Source: Podocnemis expansa
Lineage: Eukaryota > Chordata > Testudines > Podocnemididae
Length of the DNA: 64,000 bases
Reading direction: 5' to 3'
NCBI GenBank assembly: GCA_007922195.1
Contig: ML681981.1
Span: 10,567,503 to 10,631,502 of the forward strand
Below the pieces are notes generated by a model. That model was not told where the DNA came from. It ran no database searches and worked only from the letters and a program-made list of their open reading frames with translations. Position numbers and translations under genes: made by a program. Shown piece by piece: positions 1 to 12,173 of this stretch (its first letter is position 1; each line of letters opens with the position of its first letter).

Positions 1-900
1 AAGCAAAGAACACATGAAGCAGCAGCTATATATTAATATTGCATTGTCAAGAACACTAAAGAATTTTGCATAACTTAATTAAAAAAAAATAAAATACTAA
101 TTAAAGGGAAAGTCCCCTTGCTTTCTGTCCCTTTGACTAGCACAGTTCTGTAACAGGAGATGTCGGATTTATTCATGACTCTGTCATAGGTTTCTTATGT
201 AATCTAGGACAAGTAATCCATTAAAAAATTAATTCTGGTTAGTGTCCCTGTGTAGACAAGCCCTAACTCATGTTAAAATTTTAGAATTGTGGGTGGCTGG
301 TTTTGGTTGCCTAATCTGAGACAGCTGTCTCTCAGTTTGGGCACCTAAAGTCAGTGGTGGCTTTTGAGGTGTTGGTTTACTGTAGCCATATTCAGGTTTC
401 TAGCAGATTGGAGGGTGGTTAACCCCCTCCTCTGCCCTGGCTACCCCTCACTCAAAGGGCTGGGCCACAGCAAGGTGGTTCTAAGGCACCCTGACTGATG
501 GGTATATGGGAGGTAGCTGGCCACCCTTTGGAGCCTAAGCAAGAAGCTGAAGATACTGCAGAAAATAGGAAAACCAGAGTGGCTGCTTGGGGAGAGATAA
601 AGCAAGCTCCAGGGGCCTAAGAGAGGGGATGCGAGACTTAGATGGATGTAGCCTTCAGGCAGTCTACTTGCAGTAGCCAAGGGAAGGAAAACAATCCTGA
701 GCTCTTGGGAGCCCTAAGCAGGCCCAAGGCAACAATGAGCTAGAACTGGGCCAGACAAACTGCTAGGAAGGAGGATCTGTATCAAGCATTGTAAATAAAA
801 GAGCATGGGTGGCTAAAAATCTAAAGGACTCTGGACATGTCTGTATAAGAGGGCAGGAAAAGTCAGATCCTAAGGGGGCGGGGGAGATGACTTGCACTCC
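1..900. other. Intergenic or intronic DNA, no gene seen
   Basis: No supported coding region. The open frame on the minus strand near 441-680 has no recognisable domain and lies in mixed low-complexity sequence. Positions 248-263 (GTGTAGACAAGCCC) resemble the right terminal end of the Harbinger-type miniature elements found elsewhere in the window; no matching left end is visible, so it may be a truncated copy. Confidence 0.6.
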
Positions 901-914
901 TTCCACCCCCAATT

Positions 915-1045
915 CAAAGGGTTCCTCATCTGTGAAATGAGGATAATACTTCTTGGGGTGTCAGGAGGATAAAGTCATTAATGTATATGAAGCAATCAGA
1001 TTCTGTGATGCTCTGCCCATTAAAGGCTCTCTGAATAAAATACAT
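915..1045 (+). repeat. MIR/CORE-SINE-like fragment (3' half)
   Basis: The run CCTCATCTGTGAAATGAGG followed by ATAATACTT matches the conserved part of MIR-type tRNA-derived SINEs (cctcatctgtaaaatggggataata). The copy continues with GTGATGCTCTGCCC-like sequence and ends near AATAAAATAC. It is old and diverged; the tRNA-like head is missing. Recognised by recall of the consensus, not by alignment. Confidence 0.5.
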
Positions 1046-2924
1046 TTTTTAAAAACAACAAACAAAGAAATAATTCCTTAACTATGCCACTGCATGAATC
1101 AACATCAGGGTATTGAGCTAATGGACCAAACTGAATCGCTGAACATTCCTGGGTGCTTTACAATGAAGAATTAATATGTAAATAACAGTTAATTTCCAAA
1201 CAACTCTAGTAGGTTTTGTCTGGCTATGGCCAAAGATCAGTTAATTTACATTTAGATGGTGAACTCTCTAGATCAGGAGTCATGTCTTCCTACAGTGGCT
1301 AACATGATGGGACTACAGTCCTGACATTACTAATAGATAGATATTAAATAGCAGCAATTCTTAAAATAGCCCTTTAGAAATATTAAAATGCACAACATCA
1401 AATGTTTTATACATTTTACAAAACAGAATTTGTAATAAAAATAAGCAATGCTAAAATGAGCACATTAAATACGGTCTGACATCCCTGACAGTACTGATTT
1501 TCTGAAAGGTCCAAAATCATTAAAAAAAAGTAAAACATATGGTAATATCTGGGACCTGCTCTAGAAACAGATAATTTCCTTTCCATTTTAGCAGATTCTG
1601 TATTCTTGATTTTAGCATACACATTGTATCCTACCTGGTGTGTGTGTTGTAATGGAATGCTCTCGGCCAAATTAATCTCTAATGAATGCTCTGGGCCAAA
1701 TGTAGTGTGTTCATATCACACCATTATTACAACTTCTGACAGCACGAGTTCAAGATGACTGCATTATTCATGTACAGCATAGCTAGGCATGGGTTATCCA
1801 GTTTACTTCAAACATTAGGAATATTCTGCAATCTGTGATTGTACTTTTTATATATGTACTTCTCACATGTCTGCTTACTGATCCTACTTTGTCACTGATT
1901 GGTACTATTTTTTTTTTTAACTTGTACCCATCTATCTGTAAAGTCACGGTGCCTTAGTTACCATTTACGTGTTTCAGAGTGACATAAATACTAGAATAAA
2001 CTTTCAGTCAGAAATGCCCAAAAGCAAAATTCAATGTCATAGTGATTCTCACTGTTAAAAGTTTAATGGAACATGTGTAATGTGTTTTCTGTGTCCTGTG
2101 GCTATTCACTTAACATATTCATTATATTGGACATCAAGTCATATTCAGGCATTCACAAGACCATGTTCTAAATTTCAGCAACAAAACACTTGCTGAATTC
2201 CTTTCAAAGTCAAAATTTTATGTACAGCACCAACAAATCTGAAAGCCATATTTTAAAGTGTGTATTATTATGTGACATTATTTAAACAATTGCCTCAAGG
2301 AGTGTTTTATCCGGAACTGCCCAGAGCTGCTAAATTGACTTTGTGCCATCTTCTCTTCCAGGTTCCAGAATAAGGGATGTGGCAACACATTACTGCACTC
2401 CAGTTGTTCTGGCCTCAAGGCTGTGTGACCAGGCTATGAACTGTAGGAACTGAGAGTCCATGTAACAGGCTGCATCAGCTCCTAAGCACCCTGCATGGTC
2501 TAGGTTGGCTATGCAGAGGGCTGTTTCAGTTTCTCTTTCTCTCACGGTTCTGTAGTAAACATTACAGGCTTGGCTGAGTCAAATACTACCCCTGACTGGG
2601 GCTAGTTTAACCACATAAAAAGTTCAAAACAATCCTCAAGGGCCCAAAATAAAGCCCATCACCACACATAAAGGCTCATATTCAGCTTTGGCATCTTCAG
2701 GCAATCCTGAGGCTTTTCTTTTGGCCCAGTCTGTCTTTACCAAGCAGGCACTCCCAGCTTTCCCAGCTTGATTGCAGCTGCCTTCAGCTCTCCCCCACTT
2801 CTGGAGCTTGCCTCCCAAATCGAGGACACTTACTTGTGGTAGTGGAGCTTCCACTAACTTGCTAAAAATAGCTGAGTAGATATTGCTTTGCTGCTGCTGC
2901 TTGAGCTGGAGCTTCATCTTTCAG
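1046..2924. other. AT-rich unassigned DNA
   Basis: No gene or clear element. The minus-strand open frames at 1416-1670 and 2636-2917 show no domain; the second begins with a CAG/CTG-like glutamine run from short triplet repeats near 2890-2900. A pyrimidine-rich stretch ending in AG near 2350-2360 looks like a splice acceptor in isolation, but no coding exon follows it. Confidence 0.55.
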
Positions 2925-3042
2925 CCCTAGCATGAGAGCCCAAGCTGTGACATCTACACAGCTATTTTTACTGTGCTAGCATGAGCCCCACTACCACAAG
3001 TCTGGGAGGCTCATGCCCAGATACAGTGTAGACATAATACCC
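2925..3042. repeat. Partial Harbinger-type MITE, right end
   Basis: The stretch ends in CAGTGTAGACATAATACCC, the terminal motif (gtgtagacatacc) shared by the other Harbinger-like miniature elements here. Internally it repeats CATGAG and CTGGGAGGCTCATG, and has a second internal ACATCTACACAG. The left end is not visible, so the copy is probably truncated. Confidence 0.5.
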
Positions 3043-3341
3043 TCTCTGGCTCAAAGAGGTCAGTAGGCAAAATCCCTTTGCTGCTTTCCTGGACCTCCCC
3101 TACAACTCAAGGTTATCTACAAAAGCCTCTTGCACTCTTCAACATTTACCATAGCTTCCTCTAGAAGCATCCTTACCTCTCTGGACTTCAAGAGGTCAAT
3201 GAGTAGCCTACTGTGCCTGCCGCTGACTCCCCTCTTTTTAAGGTCCATGTATCTTTCATTAAGACCATCTGTGAAGCAGGAAATCTACTGCTGGACCCCA
3301 TTTCCTCTTAAAGAACCATACCATGTGACAGTCCTCTAATT

Positions 3342-3519
3342 CACTGGTTCTCAACCATTTGTGAGTCATGACATGCTTGGCAGCATATCACAACCCTACA
3401 GAACACAACAGCCCACCACGGCCAGACCAAATCCAGCCATTTCCCTGGCTCATTGTGACGCACTTACCACTGTACAGCACCACAGGAATGTGTCCCGACA
3501 CAGTGGTTGAGAACCGCTG
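3342..3519. mobile_element. Short non-autonomous hAT element (178 bp)
   Basis: Terminal inverted repeats are visible: left CACTGGTTCTCAACC, right end reading CAGCGGTTCTCAACC on the opposite strand. The flanks form an 8-bp target duplication, CTCTAATT (3334-3341) and CTCTAGTT (3520-3527), 7 of 8 identical, as expected of hAT (Charlie-type) insertion. There is no coding capacity; it would need a transposase in trans. Confidence 0.82.
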
Positions 3520-3858
3520 CTCTAGTTTACACTACAGACTAAACCAGTCCATAGCTCCCTGAGAATCTGGGGCCCACAAAGGTGGGGCAGAATGATCTCC
3601 CAGAGTTACAGGAACTGGACCTCTCTCTCTCTCAACATCCCTTCTGGCAAATAAAGTAGATAACTAGTTCAGATGAAGGCATGTAGAAACTGTCCCTCAT
3701 CCACTTCATATCCCACATTTGTAATATTCAAGCACAGAATGTGTAAAGTTGCTTTGAAATGGTATTTTAAGAATCATTGAGTAACTCCTTCTTATCCCCC
3801 AAATCTAGTTTTAATCTATCACTCAAGTAGTGGTGGGGGCAGCGTCTGACACTTAGGC

Positions 3859-4835
3859 CAATGGTTTTCAAACAACAGGTTGGGACCCAGCACTAGGTCA
3901 CAGAACCTCAGGGACAGGCTTGTGGCACCCAATGTTCCCTCTAAGCCGCGCAGCTGTCCGGCACTGCCTGGCACAGGGAACACCGCCAGCTGCACAGTCT
4001 TCTGGCCAGCTGAGAGCTCCTCTGAGCTGAGAGCTTTTAAAACTCTTGCTCAGAGTAAGCTCTCGCTGAGTGAGAGCTCCTCCAGTCAGAAGAGCGGCTG
4101 CGGGCAGGCAACACTGCTCCAGCAGCCAGGTAAGGGGGCCCTAAATACCCCTTCTTCCAACTCCCAAGCGGAGTGGGGAAAGGGGGGCATGGACCATTGG
4201 GTCTGGAGGCTGCTCTGCCCGCAAGCCCGCCTGGCCTCACCATGCCAGCGGCGGAGCAGCCAGCCCAGCCTACCCCCAGCCAGCCATGCCTCCCTGTGGG
4301 GCAAAGGGGGCCAGCGCTGAGCTCCGGCATGCAGGGTCGGGGGCCTGGAGCAGCCTGCTCCCAAAGAGTTTGGGCCACATCATCCCTGAATGGGCCTGAT
4401 CCATGGGCTGGGGACGAAGTGGCCTAAACTCTTTGGGAGCGGGCTGCTCCAGGGCCCCAACCCCGCATGCTGGAGCTCAGCACAGGCCCCCTTCACCCCC
4501 CCGGGGAGGCATGGCCAGCTGGGGGTAGGCTGGGCTGGCTGGTCCGCCCCCACTGCCAGGAGGCTAGGCAAGCAATGGAGCTTGTGGCCCTGGTGGTCCA
4601 AGCGCTCCGTCCCCTGTAGCAAGGAGAGTGGGGGGCAGGATCAGGCCGGGTGGGGGCTGAGCAGCAAGCAACTGTTGCTCAGCTGCATTCGGGCCTTGGA
4701 GGAAACATTGGTGGCATCCCCCAGCTGCTGCTGCTGAAAGACTGGAATGCATTGCTTAAAGATGTAATTGTTGGATAGCAAGCATAAATTATTTTTTTCA
4801 ACTGGGTCCTGAGGAAAAAAGTTTGAAAACCACTA
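3859..4835. mobile_element. Non-autonomous hAT element with GC-rich hairpin core
   Basis: Terminal repeats CAATGGTTTTCAAAC (left) and TAGTGGTTTTCAAAC (right, opposite strand) are typical of hAT-Charlie ends. Flanks ACTTAGGC (3851-3858) and CTGTAGGC (4836-4843) agree at 5 of 8 positions, a decayed target duplication. The interior from about 3940 to 4750 is far richer in G+C than the surroundings and contains a long inverted repeat (about 4241-4377 against 4420-4560). Overlapping open frames on both strands arise from this GC-rich hairpin and have no domain. Confidence 0.75.
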
Positions 4836-5976
4836 CTGTAGGCTGCAAATGTCCCTTGTGAGGATCAGGGAAGAGTCATGAGTGTTCTTCGAGTTTGGGA
4901 GGCACCTTGTGACATTTAGAAACATGGAAATTGCCAGTATCCAGAGAGAACAACATTATGCAAAAGTGAGAAAAATGCTAGTGACTGGGCACCAAGAAGC
5001 TGAGGCTTTTAAGGGGCAAAAGAGCTGCAGCACCTAATACAGACAGCATTTTAGCAAAGGACAAACATTGTCAGGCTTTGCTTTGAAAGTCCTCTTGTTT
5101 TCTGAGCATTCAAAACTGGCTCAAATGCTTTTTACTCAGAAAAAAATGGCCATGCTGATCTTGCTTCTCAAGAAGTTATCCTGTATAAATTATTGAAAAG
5201 ATGAGTTATTACTTCCACAGTTTCCTGCAAACACACAAATAGCTCATGCTTGCATATGGGAAAGAATTTTTTTTAGAAGCATAGAACCATAAACTTATAA
5301 TTAACTTTTGTTATTCATAAGTATCTGACACATACACATGTCAAAAATTTATCTTGAATTAAAAAAAATTTATATTTGCTTTCACAGGAAATCTCTAAAT
5401 TTTTTTTTATTTCATAGCACTACATTTTAACCATTATTCATTAAACTTTTCTTATTTTTACCACATTACTGGTCATTTGCAGCCAGGGAGTATGATATGC
5501 AAAGATAGTGACTTGTCACTCCCCTTCCCACTTCCTCGTCTAACTATTCTATGCTCAGCATTGGCCATGAAACAAATTAGAAATTGTCTCTTGTGAAATA
5601 TGTAGCTCAAGGACTCAGTAATGGCCTTTTACATCTACACCCTGATTTAAGAGCCAACACAGCTAAAAGCATAAGATAATATGCTGCTGTAACACATTAA
5701 AAGGTCAAATTTAAATGAGCTCATATTGCAATGTCATTTTTTATCTTAGTGAGGACTCAATTATGAACTCTAATTCAACATGTACCTTGTATATTACTTT
5801 AAAATAGAGAGAATTATAAATTTAGGTCACAATAATGCAAAGATCACGTGGGCTTAATATAATACACTTGAGTAGTGCCACTCATATTTGTACAGTCCGT
5901 GCAAAAGAATGTGCAGGATTGAGGCCTCATTTACTCAGGATTTGAAGATGGGATATCATAATAGTACTTCCCAAAT
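4836..5976. other. AT-rich unassigned DNA
   Basis: No open frame of note, no terminal repeats and no recognisable SINE or LINE sequence. Long A and T runs near 5260-5410. Confidence 0.6.
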
Positions 5977-6342
5977 GCTATATCTGCACTAGCAAATTAG
6001 TCTGGATTAAGGAGGTCTAATCGGAATTAATTTGGTCCCTGTCTAGACTAGGCCTTGCCTAGTATGAACTAAAAAACTTAAGAAAGCTTACTTCCAATGA
6101 GTTAGTTCGAACAGTAAATTCAAACTAAGAGCTTAGTTCGAACTAGCCAAGCTTTTTAGTTTGAACTAGGTGCACTTTTTTAGTTCAAACTAAAAAGTTA
6201 GTCTGAACTAAAAAAATATGGCTAGTTCGAACTAAAAAGCTGAGATTAGTTCGAACTACCCTCGGGTTAGTTCAAACTAATCCAGAACTGCTTAGTTTGG
6301 ACTAAATAAGTCCAAAATAAGCTTTCAGATGTAGACATAGCC
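5977..6342. mobile_element. Palindrome-rich Harbinger-like MITE (about 366 bp)
   Basis: The left end GCTATATCTGCACTAG and the right end (opposite strand GGCTATGTCTACATCTGA) form diverged terminal inverted repeats of the same type as the Harbinger-like MITEs elsewhere in the window. The interior, about 6100-6300, is a series of variants of the 12-bp palindrome TAGTTCGAACTA in both orientations. No open frame. Confidence 0.65.
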
Positions 6343-7384
6343 ATCAAGCTCAGTTTGAAGTAGGCTTCTGGCTCATTCCATTAGCAAGCAAAGGACTCTC
6401 CCGCCTGCACCATTAAGGTGAAGCAGCAGCTGAAATGCCAGGATCAGGAAAGGTAATTATACTAAGTGCTTCTGCTGTGGGTAGGAGGCATTTCTTCTGA
6501 GTGTGGGGTTCACTGTCTGCCTTTCCTTTTCCTAAGTTTGTTAACATGATGTGACTACTTCAGCTAGGGAAGTCATGGGTGTGGAGAGGAAAGAGGATAA
6601 ATGGAGACAAACAGCAGTTTAAAGGCCAAGAAGCTAGTAATAAATCAAGACAGTACCAAACCAACAGAAGTGGAAACATGAAGAGGAGTGATATAGAGGA
6701 GGGGAAAAGAGGCTGGATGGGGAAAAAAAAAAAGAAAATTCTCCAAACCCCTCCTCCCAATATAAATTTTAAATCTTATTATATTTATAAACAAAGTCTT
6801 CCTCTTGCCAAGACACCTCAAGATACAGAGAGGAAACAGAAGTTAAAACACCATTGTAAATTCCTGTCCTCCTCCCACTCCTGCACCGCCTGCTCTTCCC
6901 CCCACTGCCCTTACTTCATTGTGTAAGATCAAATTTAGGTTGTGATCCTGCAATGGGATCCTGTTGTGCCTGTGTAAAATCCCAGTGAGTTCAATAGGTT
7001 TTCCTAAAGGTCTGTAAGACAGCACTGATGAAAGACTGGTTTCAGAAGACAGCAAGGTAGGACACATATTTCTTATTTGTCTGCAAAGCATCATGCATAC
7101 ATATGGTACTATATAAATATTAATTATTAAGATAGTGGAGACCTGGAATTGTTCCTGTTTGTACCTCCTGCTTTAGAAGAGCCAACAGCATTTTTGTCAT
7201 TGATTTCAATGGGATCAGATTCAAGTCTTCAGAGAGAACTATATTTGAAATCACTAATATTTAAAACACTTTCCATTGTTTAGAAATTCAAGATTTGAAT
7301 TTCAGGACAACAGACTCCCATACACGGAAATAACCTGAATGGAGAACATGGGGCCTTTAGATAATTAAGTATTCAATAATATTT
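6343..7384. other. Unassigned DNA with an ancient-repeat trace
   Basis: No gene. Around 6935-7015 the words TTGTGATCCTGCAATGGGATCC and CAGTGAGTTCAATAGG resemble an old dispersed amniote repeat (gatcctgcaa ... cattgacttcaatggga) that recurs near 16753 and 29590. The plus-strand open frame at 6579-6926 is lysine- and asparagine-rich low complexity with no domain. Confidence 0.45.
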
Positions 7385-7490
7385 AGCATCTTGATTGTCA
7401 AAGTACTTTGCAAACTTTAACTACCAGTAGTTTTCACAACCATCCTACGATGTGGGTGATTTTGTATATGTTATCCCTATGAAGGACTGT
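7385..7490 (+). repeat. MIR/CORE-SINE-like fragment (5' part)
   Basis: The words CAAAGTACTTTGCAAAC, TTTTCACAACCATCCTACGA and GTTATCCC match the front part of a MIR-like SINE (caaagcactttacaaac ... ctcacaacacccctgtgagg). A fuller copy of the same type lies at 40519-40740. The 3' half is absent. Confidence 0.4.
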
Positions 7491-9180
7491 AAAAAGTCAC
7501 CAACATGACGAGGAAGTGGTATAAAGTAGCACTTTTTAGTTACATTTCTGTGAATAACATAAGGAAAAATGTACCAAAGAATTTCAGGACCTGTATTCCG
7601 TGTGCACTCAACTTCGATCAATGAGGGTTTCACAGTGCAAAAGAGACAGATCTTGTTCTGTGCTCCTTGGCCCATGGACTGTGTAGAGAAACCTGGTGTA
7701 TGGAAAAGCTGGGCCCCAAGCCCTCCCAAACAACATTTCTATATGTCAGTGAAACTCTCACAGAACGTCATCTGCATAATGAGCCGTGGAAAGGGGTGCA
7801 TACTGCAGAAGAAGCATGCCCCATTTCCATGACTTGCCAAGCCAGATCTGGGAGTACATCTATTTGATGAAATGAATGGTAACATAGGGCCCACCTTATT
7901 CCTCACTAATGATGTTAAAATATAATATGCTTTTAAAGGAACACTGTCTTCTTGCAGTGTGCTTCCAATTCCCAGACAACAGGAATTATGAAGAGACATT
8001 GATCAGAGAAGCACCTCTTATATCTGAATTGGCCGCCTTCGGTGACGCATGCGTCATACCTCCCCCTGGCCCCTCTCACAGTGCCAGTGGCAGTGTCAGC
8101 AGCAGGTGGATGGGTGTAGGAAAGGAGGATGTCTGTGGTGCAGGGGTGGTATCTGCAAAAGTGGCGGTGGGGTTAGGGGGGAGACTGTCTGTGGCAGTAG
8201 CATCAGCAGGGATTCTTCAGGCCCAGCCATGGTGTTGGTGCCAGGAGTGTCCAGGCCTAGGGCAATGATAGGATTCCTTGTGGCCCTGTTACCACAGGCT
8301 GTGAGAGAAGTGGCATGGCCTCGTTGACAGCGGGAGGAGGGAGCACGTGGCTCTTGGAGACGGGAGGGCAGCTGTGTGCCACTCAAACCGTTCACACAGG
8401 TCATCTTTGGCACCCATGGCACTGCAGGTTTCCAACCCTTCTCTTATATGGTATTTCAGTGGTTACAGTAGTACAGTAGCATTTCTCAAAGGCATAAATA
8501 GCTTAGTTTACTGGGTCGCTTTTCAAACCAATAGTACTTTCTTTACGCTCATTCAGGATTCCAGAAAAAAAAATCCATAAACATTCCAATATATTATAAA
8601 CCATGAGAAAGAATGCATGGTCAAAACATCAGATTTTAAGATACATAAATGAAGTAGGAAAGCTTCAGCCTCACTTTAGATACATTATCTCTCCATTTTC
8701 CTCCTCCATACTGAACACACAATACCAAAATGATGGCTAACACAGCTTTGGTGTGCCATTTTAGTAAAGATTAGGCAAGTGGGTTTCTGGCCATGGGGAA
8801 ATAAAAGTAATAAAAACACATGATGGTATCAGGGAGTTAAATACAACTTTCGACATCAAACTACAGCAGTTTGTTTGGATACATCCTAGAACAACAATCC
8901 AAAAATGAAAAGAAAATTGAAGCAAGATGTGCAAGTATGTGGTCAATCAAAACACATAATAAGTATGAACAAGTAAAGCCAGCAACAGTCTGAGCAGAGC
9001 CTGACTGTCTAAATAGCAGATATATAGCAGCAGGCCCTGCATAACAGCACACACCCTATGCTATGTACATACACAAGAACTGAAACATTGAGTTCAGGGA
9101 ACAAGAACCAGGAAAAACACAAGAACAACGAGCAGGATTCAATCCACTCGCCGTCCCCTACACACACAGAGTTTTCACAG
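7491..9180. other. Unassigned DNA with a GC-richer patch
   Basis: Positions about 8030-8440 are clearly richer in G+C, with GTGACGCATGCGTCA (a local palindrome near 8041-8055) and repeated CAGTGGCAGTG/GGTGT words. Several overlapping open frames on both strands here lack any domain, and their existence is explained by low stop-codon density. The remainder is AT-rich with no element recognised. Confidence 0.5.
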
Positions 9181-9650
9181 AACCCTATCCATCAGAAACC
9201 TGCTTGGTTCTCCGCCAGCTCACCTGGCCAGCTGCTGTGAAACTCTGCTTCTCAGGCTCTCCTGGTTTCTGGAGTTAGTGACCTGAGGTTTCTGGAATCC
9301 ATAGCTCCAAGGCAACCCCCATCATGCCAGTGCTTGTAGGTTCTGCAACATAAAACCATGAGCCTGAGAGCACTGGGAGCACATTAGCTTCTGGCTTTGC
9401 AGCCGGGAGCCTGGAAGCTTTGAGAACCCTGTCTTGGCCTGGGCTTTCAGGGTATCCAGTCACATGGCTGTGGAGATGGCAGCATGGAAGTACCTGAGTC
9501 TCAGCTCTGGCCACAGCTCTCATAGTCTAGGTATCTAGCTCTGCAACAGAAAAGCCTGGAAATCCTAGGGCTCGCAGGACTTGCAGCCTCACCTCTGTGA
9601 GGCTAGGAGCCTAGAAATCCTGGGGTGGGCTTTCAGGGTCCATGAAATGT
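9181..9650. repeat. GC-richer patch with recurring sub-motifs
   Basis: The stretch contains repeated words: GGGAGCCTGGAAGC (near 9405), GCCTGGAAATCCTAGGGCTC (near 9554) and GCCTAGAAATCCTGGGG (near 9609), plus two copies of GGGCTTTCAGGGT (9442 and 9627). This looks like the interior of a degenerate dispersed repeat with short internal duplications. Class not recognised; terminal repeats not seen. Confidence 0.4.
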
Positions 9651-10785
9651 CAACATTTCTCATGAATGTGAAATTCCAAATTTTGGCCTCCTCTAGACAC
9701 ATTATTACAGTTCTTGCATTCCAAAACTACAGATCCAAACACCTCAGTCGCAGATGCCAATCCAAACTTTGCCTTCATGCTCCCTCATTAGCAGATAGAC
9801 CTATACAAGAGTAGAGGCATATAGCATATCTATTTGTACCGTAATTATTAAAACTGAGGGTCAGATGCAGTGGAATTATTAGTAAGTCATGTGAATCTAA
9901 AAACAGGTGGTGCAACTTTCTGAACAATAGTACAACTAATTCCCCATGCCATGGAGACATAAAATCTACACTTTAGGTCCTTCTGTGAATTAAATTTTAA
10001 AATATTCTTTGGATCCTTCTTCATTCAGCTTGCAGCTAAAATGCTGCTTCTGGGGATGCTCCTACAGAAGTACAATATTAAAAAAACAAGCATATGTTAA
10101 TCAAATGCATATAACTACTGTTGTAGTTATATGAGAAACATGATTTACTCCCAAGGAAGGGTATTAATTCTAAGTACAGGGCTGTCAGGACTTACTAGAA
10201 GACAAAAGTATGAGAGAGATGGGGAAGTGGAGCTATATGCATCAGGAACAAAATCAGAACTGAAAAATTGCAACAGTGAACCTCAGAGAAATATAATGAA
10301 TCAGTCTGGGATTAAGCTACTAGAAAGGACTAAAAATAAGAATACCATTGGGGATGTTCTGTAGACCTCCAGGGCAAAGAAAAGACATGAAAATAAAATC
10401 CTGCTCAAAGATGAGATGAGAGAAGGAAGGTAAAAAAAAATAACAAGACTGTAAGACTGGGTAATTCTAACCCTCTAATTACCAAAAACCTCTGAGACAG
10501 AAGAGATGATATACAGAGATGAACTAGTGAATAATATAATCTGAATTAATTAGAGACTCAAAACTCTATTGCTAATAGATTCTATATTGGCTTGGTATTA
10601 ACCAATGACAAGGCGGGCATTAGTGCTTTCACAACAGTTGAGGCAAGCAAGGCAAGTAAGACAAGCAAATTATCTGGTGTTAATGAGGCCTGTGTACCTT
10701 AGTGCATTACTAAATAGGATAAAGAAGTTAAAGTTAAGCCATATATATATATGACTTTACATAGACCAACTTTACAAATAGGCAT
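9651..10785. other. AT-rich unassigned DNA
   Basis: No supported gene. A short perfect hairpin lies at 10108-10133 (stem CATATAACTAC, 4-nt loop). The plus-strand open frame at 10131-10364 is low complexity, without a domain. A TA dinucleotide run occurs near 10741-10750. Confidence 0.55.
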
Positions 10786-11530
10786 AGAGAGTTGCAGGAG
10801 AGAGTGTGAACTTCAGTATATCACAGATCATTAAATTTAACCCATTATTCCATAACAAACCCATTAATTTGCACGTGACTAAGGCATAACTTCTTCTAAA
10901 GTTTATCTTCCAGAAAGGCATCCAGACTTAATGTGAAGACATCAAGAGATGGTGAATCTGCCAGTTTCCTTAAAAGTTTGTTCCAGTGGATAGTCGTTGC
11001 CATTGTTAAAACAAAAATTCTGTCTTATTTCTAATTTGAATTTGTTTGGCTTCCGCTTCCAGCCACTAGTTCTTGTTATGGCTTTGCTAGATTAAAAAGC
11101 CCTTTAGTGTCCAATATTTTCACACTAAAAGTGCTTGTACATTGTAATCAAGTCATCTCCTGTCCTTCTGATTAGTTTAACAGATTGAGCTCTTTACGTC
11201 TTACAATAAGCCATTTTTCTTCAGTCCTCAAATTACTGTTTTTTGATTCATTGTCTCCAGTTTTTCAACCACTTTTTCAAAGTGTTGATTCCAGAACTGT
11301 ACATAATATTCCATCTTCAGTCTCACCAATGCCACATACAGAGGTTGAATTCACTTTGGTATTCCTACTCACTGCTCCCCTGTTCATACATCGAAGGATC
11401 AGTTTGACTCATTGTCAAAGTGTTGCCCTGGGAAATTCTGTTGTGTTGCTTGTCCACTATAGCTTTAAATCCTTTTCAGGAGTCCAAAAGAATTTTGCCT
11501 GTTTACCCAAGCAAACAGAAATATAATGTG
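10786..11530 (-). mobile_element. Old CR1 LINE 3' fragment, antisense
   Basis: On the plus strand this is the reverse of a CR1 3' region. Diagnostic words are GTTTGTTCCAGTGG, CTTCCAGCCACTAGTTCTTGTTATG, AGATTAAAAAGCCCTTTAGT, GTAATCAAGTCATCTCCTGTCC and CAGATTGAGCTCTTTA, in the order expected of a minus-strand CR1. Further CR1-like words continue to about 11500 (CCAGAACTGTACATAATATTCC). Heavily mutated, no usable open frame. CR1 encodes endonuclease and reverse transcriptase; this copy has lost them. Confidence 0.8.
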
Positions 11531-12173
11531 GGCACTGGAAAGATTTGTCTCACTTAGAAGACAATTTGAGACCATAAACACACACACAAATTCATGTCTG
11601 AATCCCTTGGTGTGTCTGAAATTGTGCTCCTTTTCCAGCTAATTTCCACTGGAGGTTTGAAAACAGGACTTCCTGATCCCCCATCATTTCTCCTGCCTTG
11701 CCCCCATCTCCATCTCCTCTCCTTGATTACAAAGACCCTAGATTACACAGAGAGGTCTTTGCAAATTCTGGGATGGAGGACAGTTCCCAAGTGCTCAATT
11801 GTTCTGCTTAGGAAAGATTCATGCGTGGAGTGTCTCCACATGATTCCTAGGAGCATGACCTAATCTATTGAATTTACTCTCAATTTTGAAAAAGTCTGGT
11901 CACTGTCTTCCTGTGACCCTGTCACTACTTCCTTTTATACGGTATCAACACTGGAAGGATCAGTGGAAATGACTGCATGTGTAAAGAAAAGCCATTGACT
12001 ATATTATACACTTGCTCATTTCTTACTCTGAGTACAACCAGTAACACTCATTGCAACCAAGACACACATGGTGCTCCAGCTCTTAATATAAACTATTATA
12101 GTCCATCAGTGTAGACTGCAGCTAAAATTGATGTTGCATAAACAGAACTTGTAGAGCAGACTGATTTCAAATA
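11531..12173. other. Unassigned DNA
   Basis: No gene or element recognised. The plus-strand open frame at 11594-11863 overlaps pyrimidine-rich sequence and lacks a domain. Confidence 0.5.

Noticed and set aside
4037..4752. Overlapping open frames of 80-146 residues on both strands
   Set aside because: They lie in the GC-rich hairpin of a hAT element, are low-complexity Pro/Ala/Gly/Ser sequences and show no domain or splice context.
6579..6926. 115-residue lysine-rich plus-strand frame
   Set aside because: Low-complexity composition ending in a poly(A) tract; no domain.
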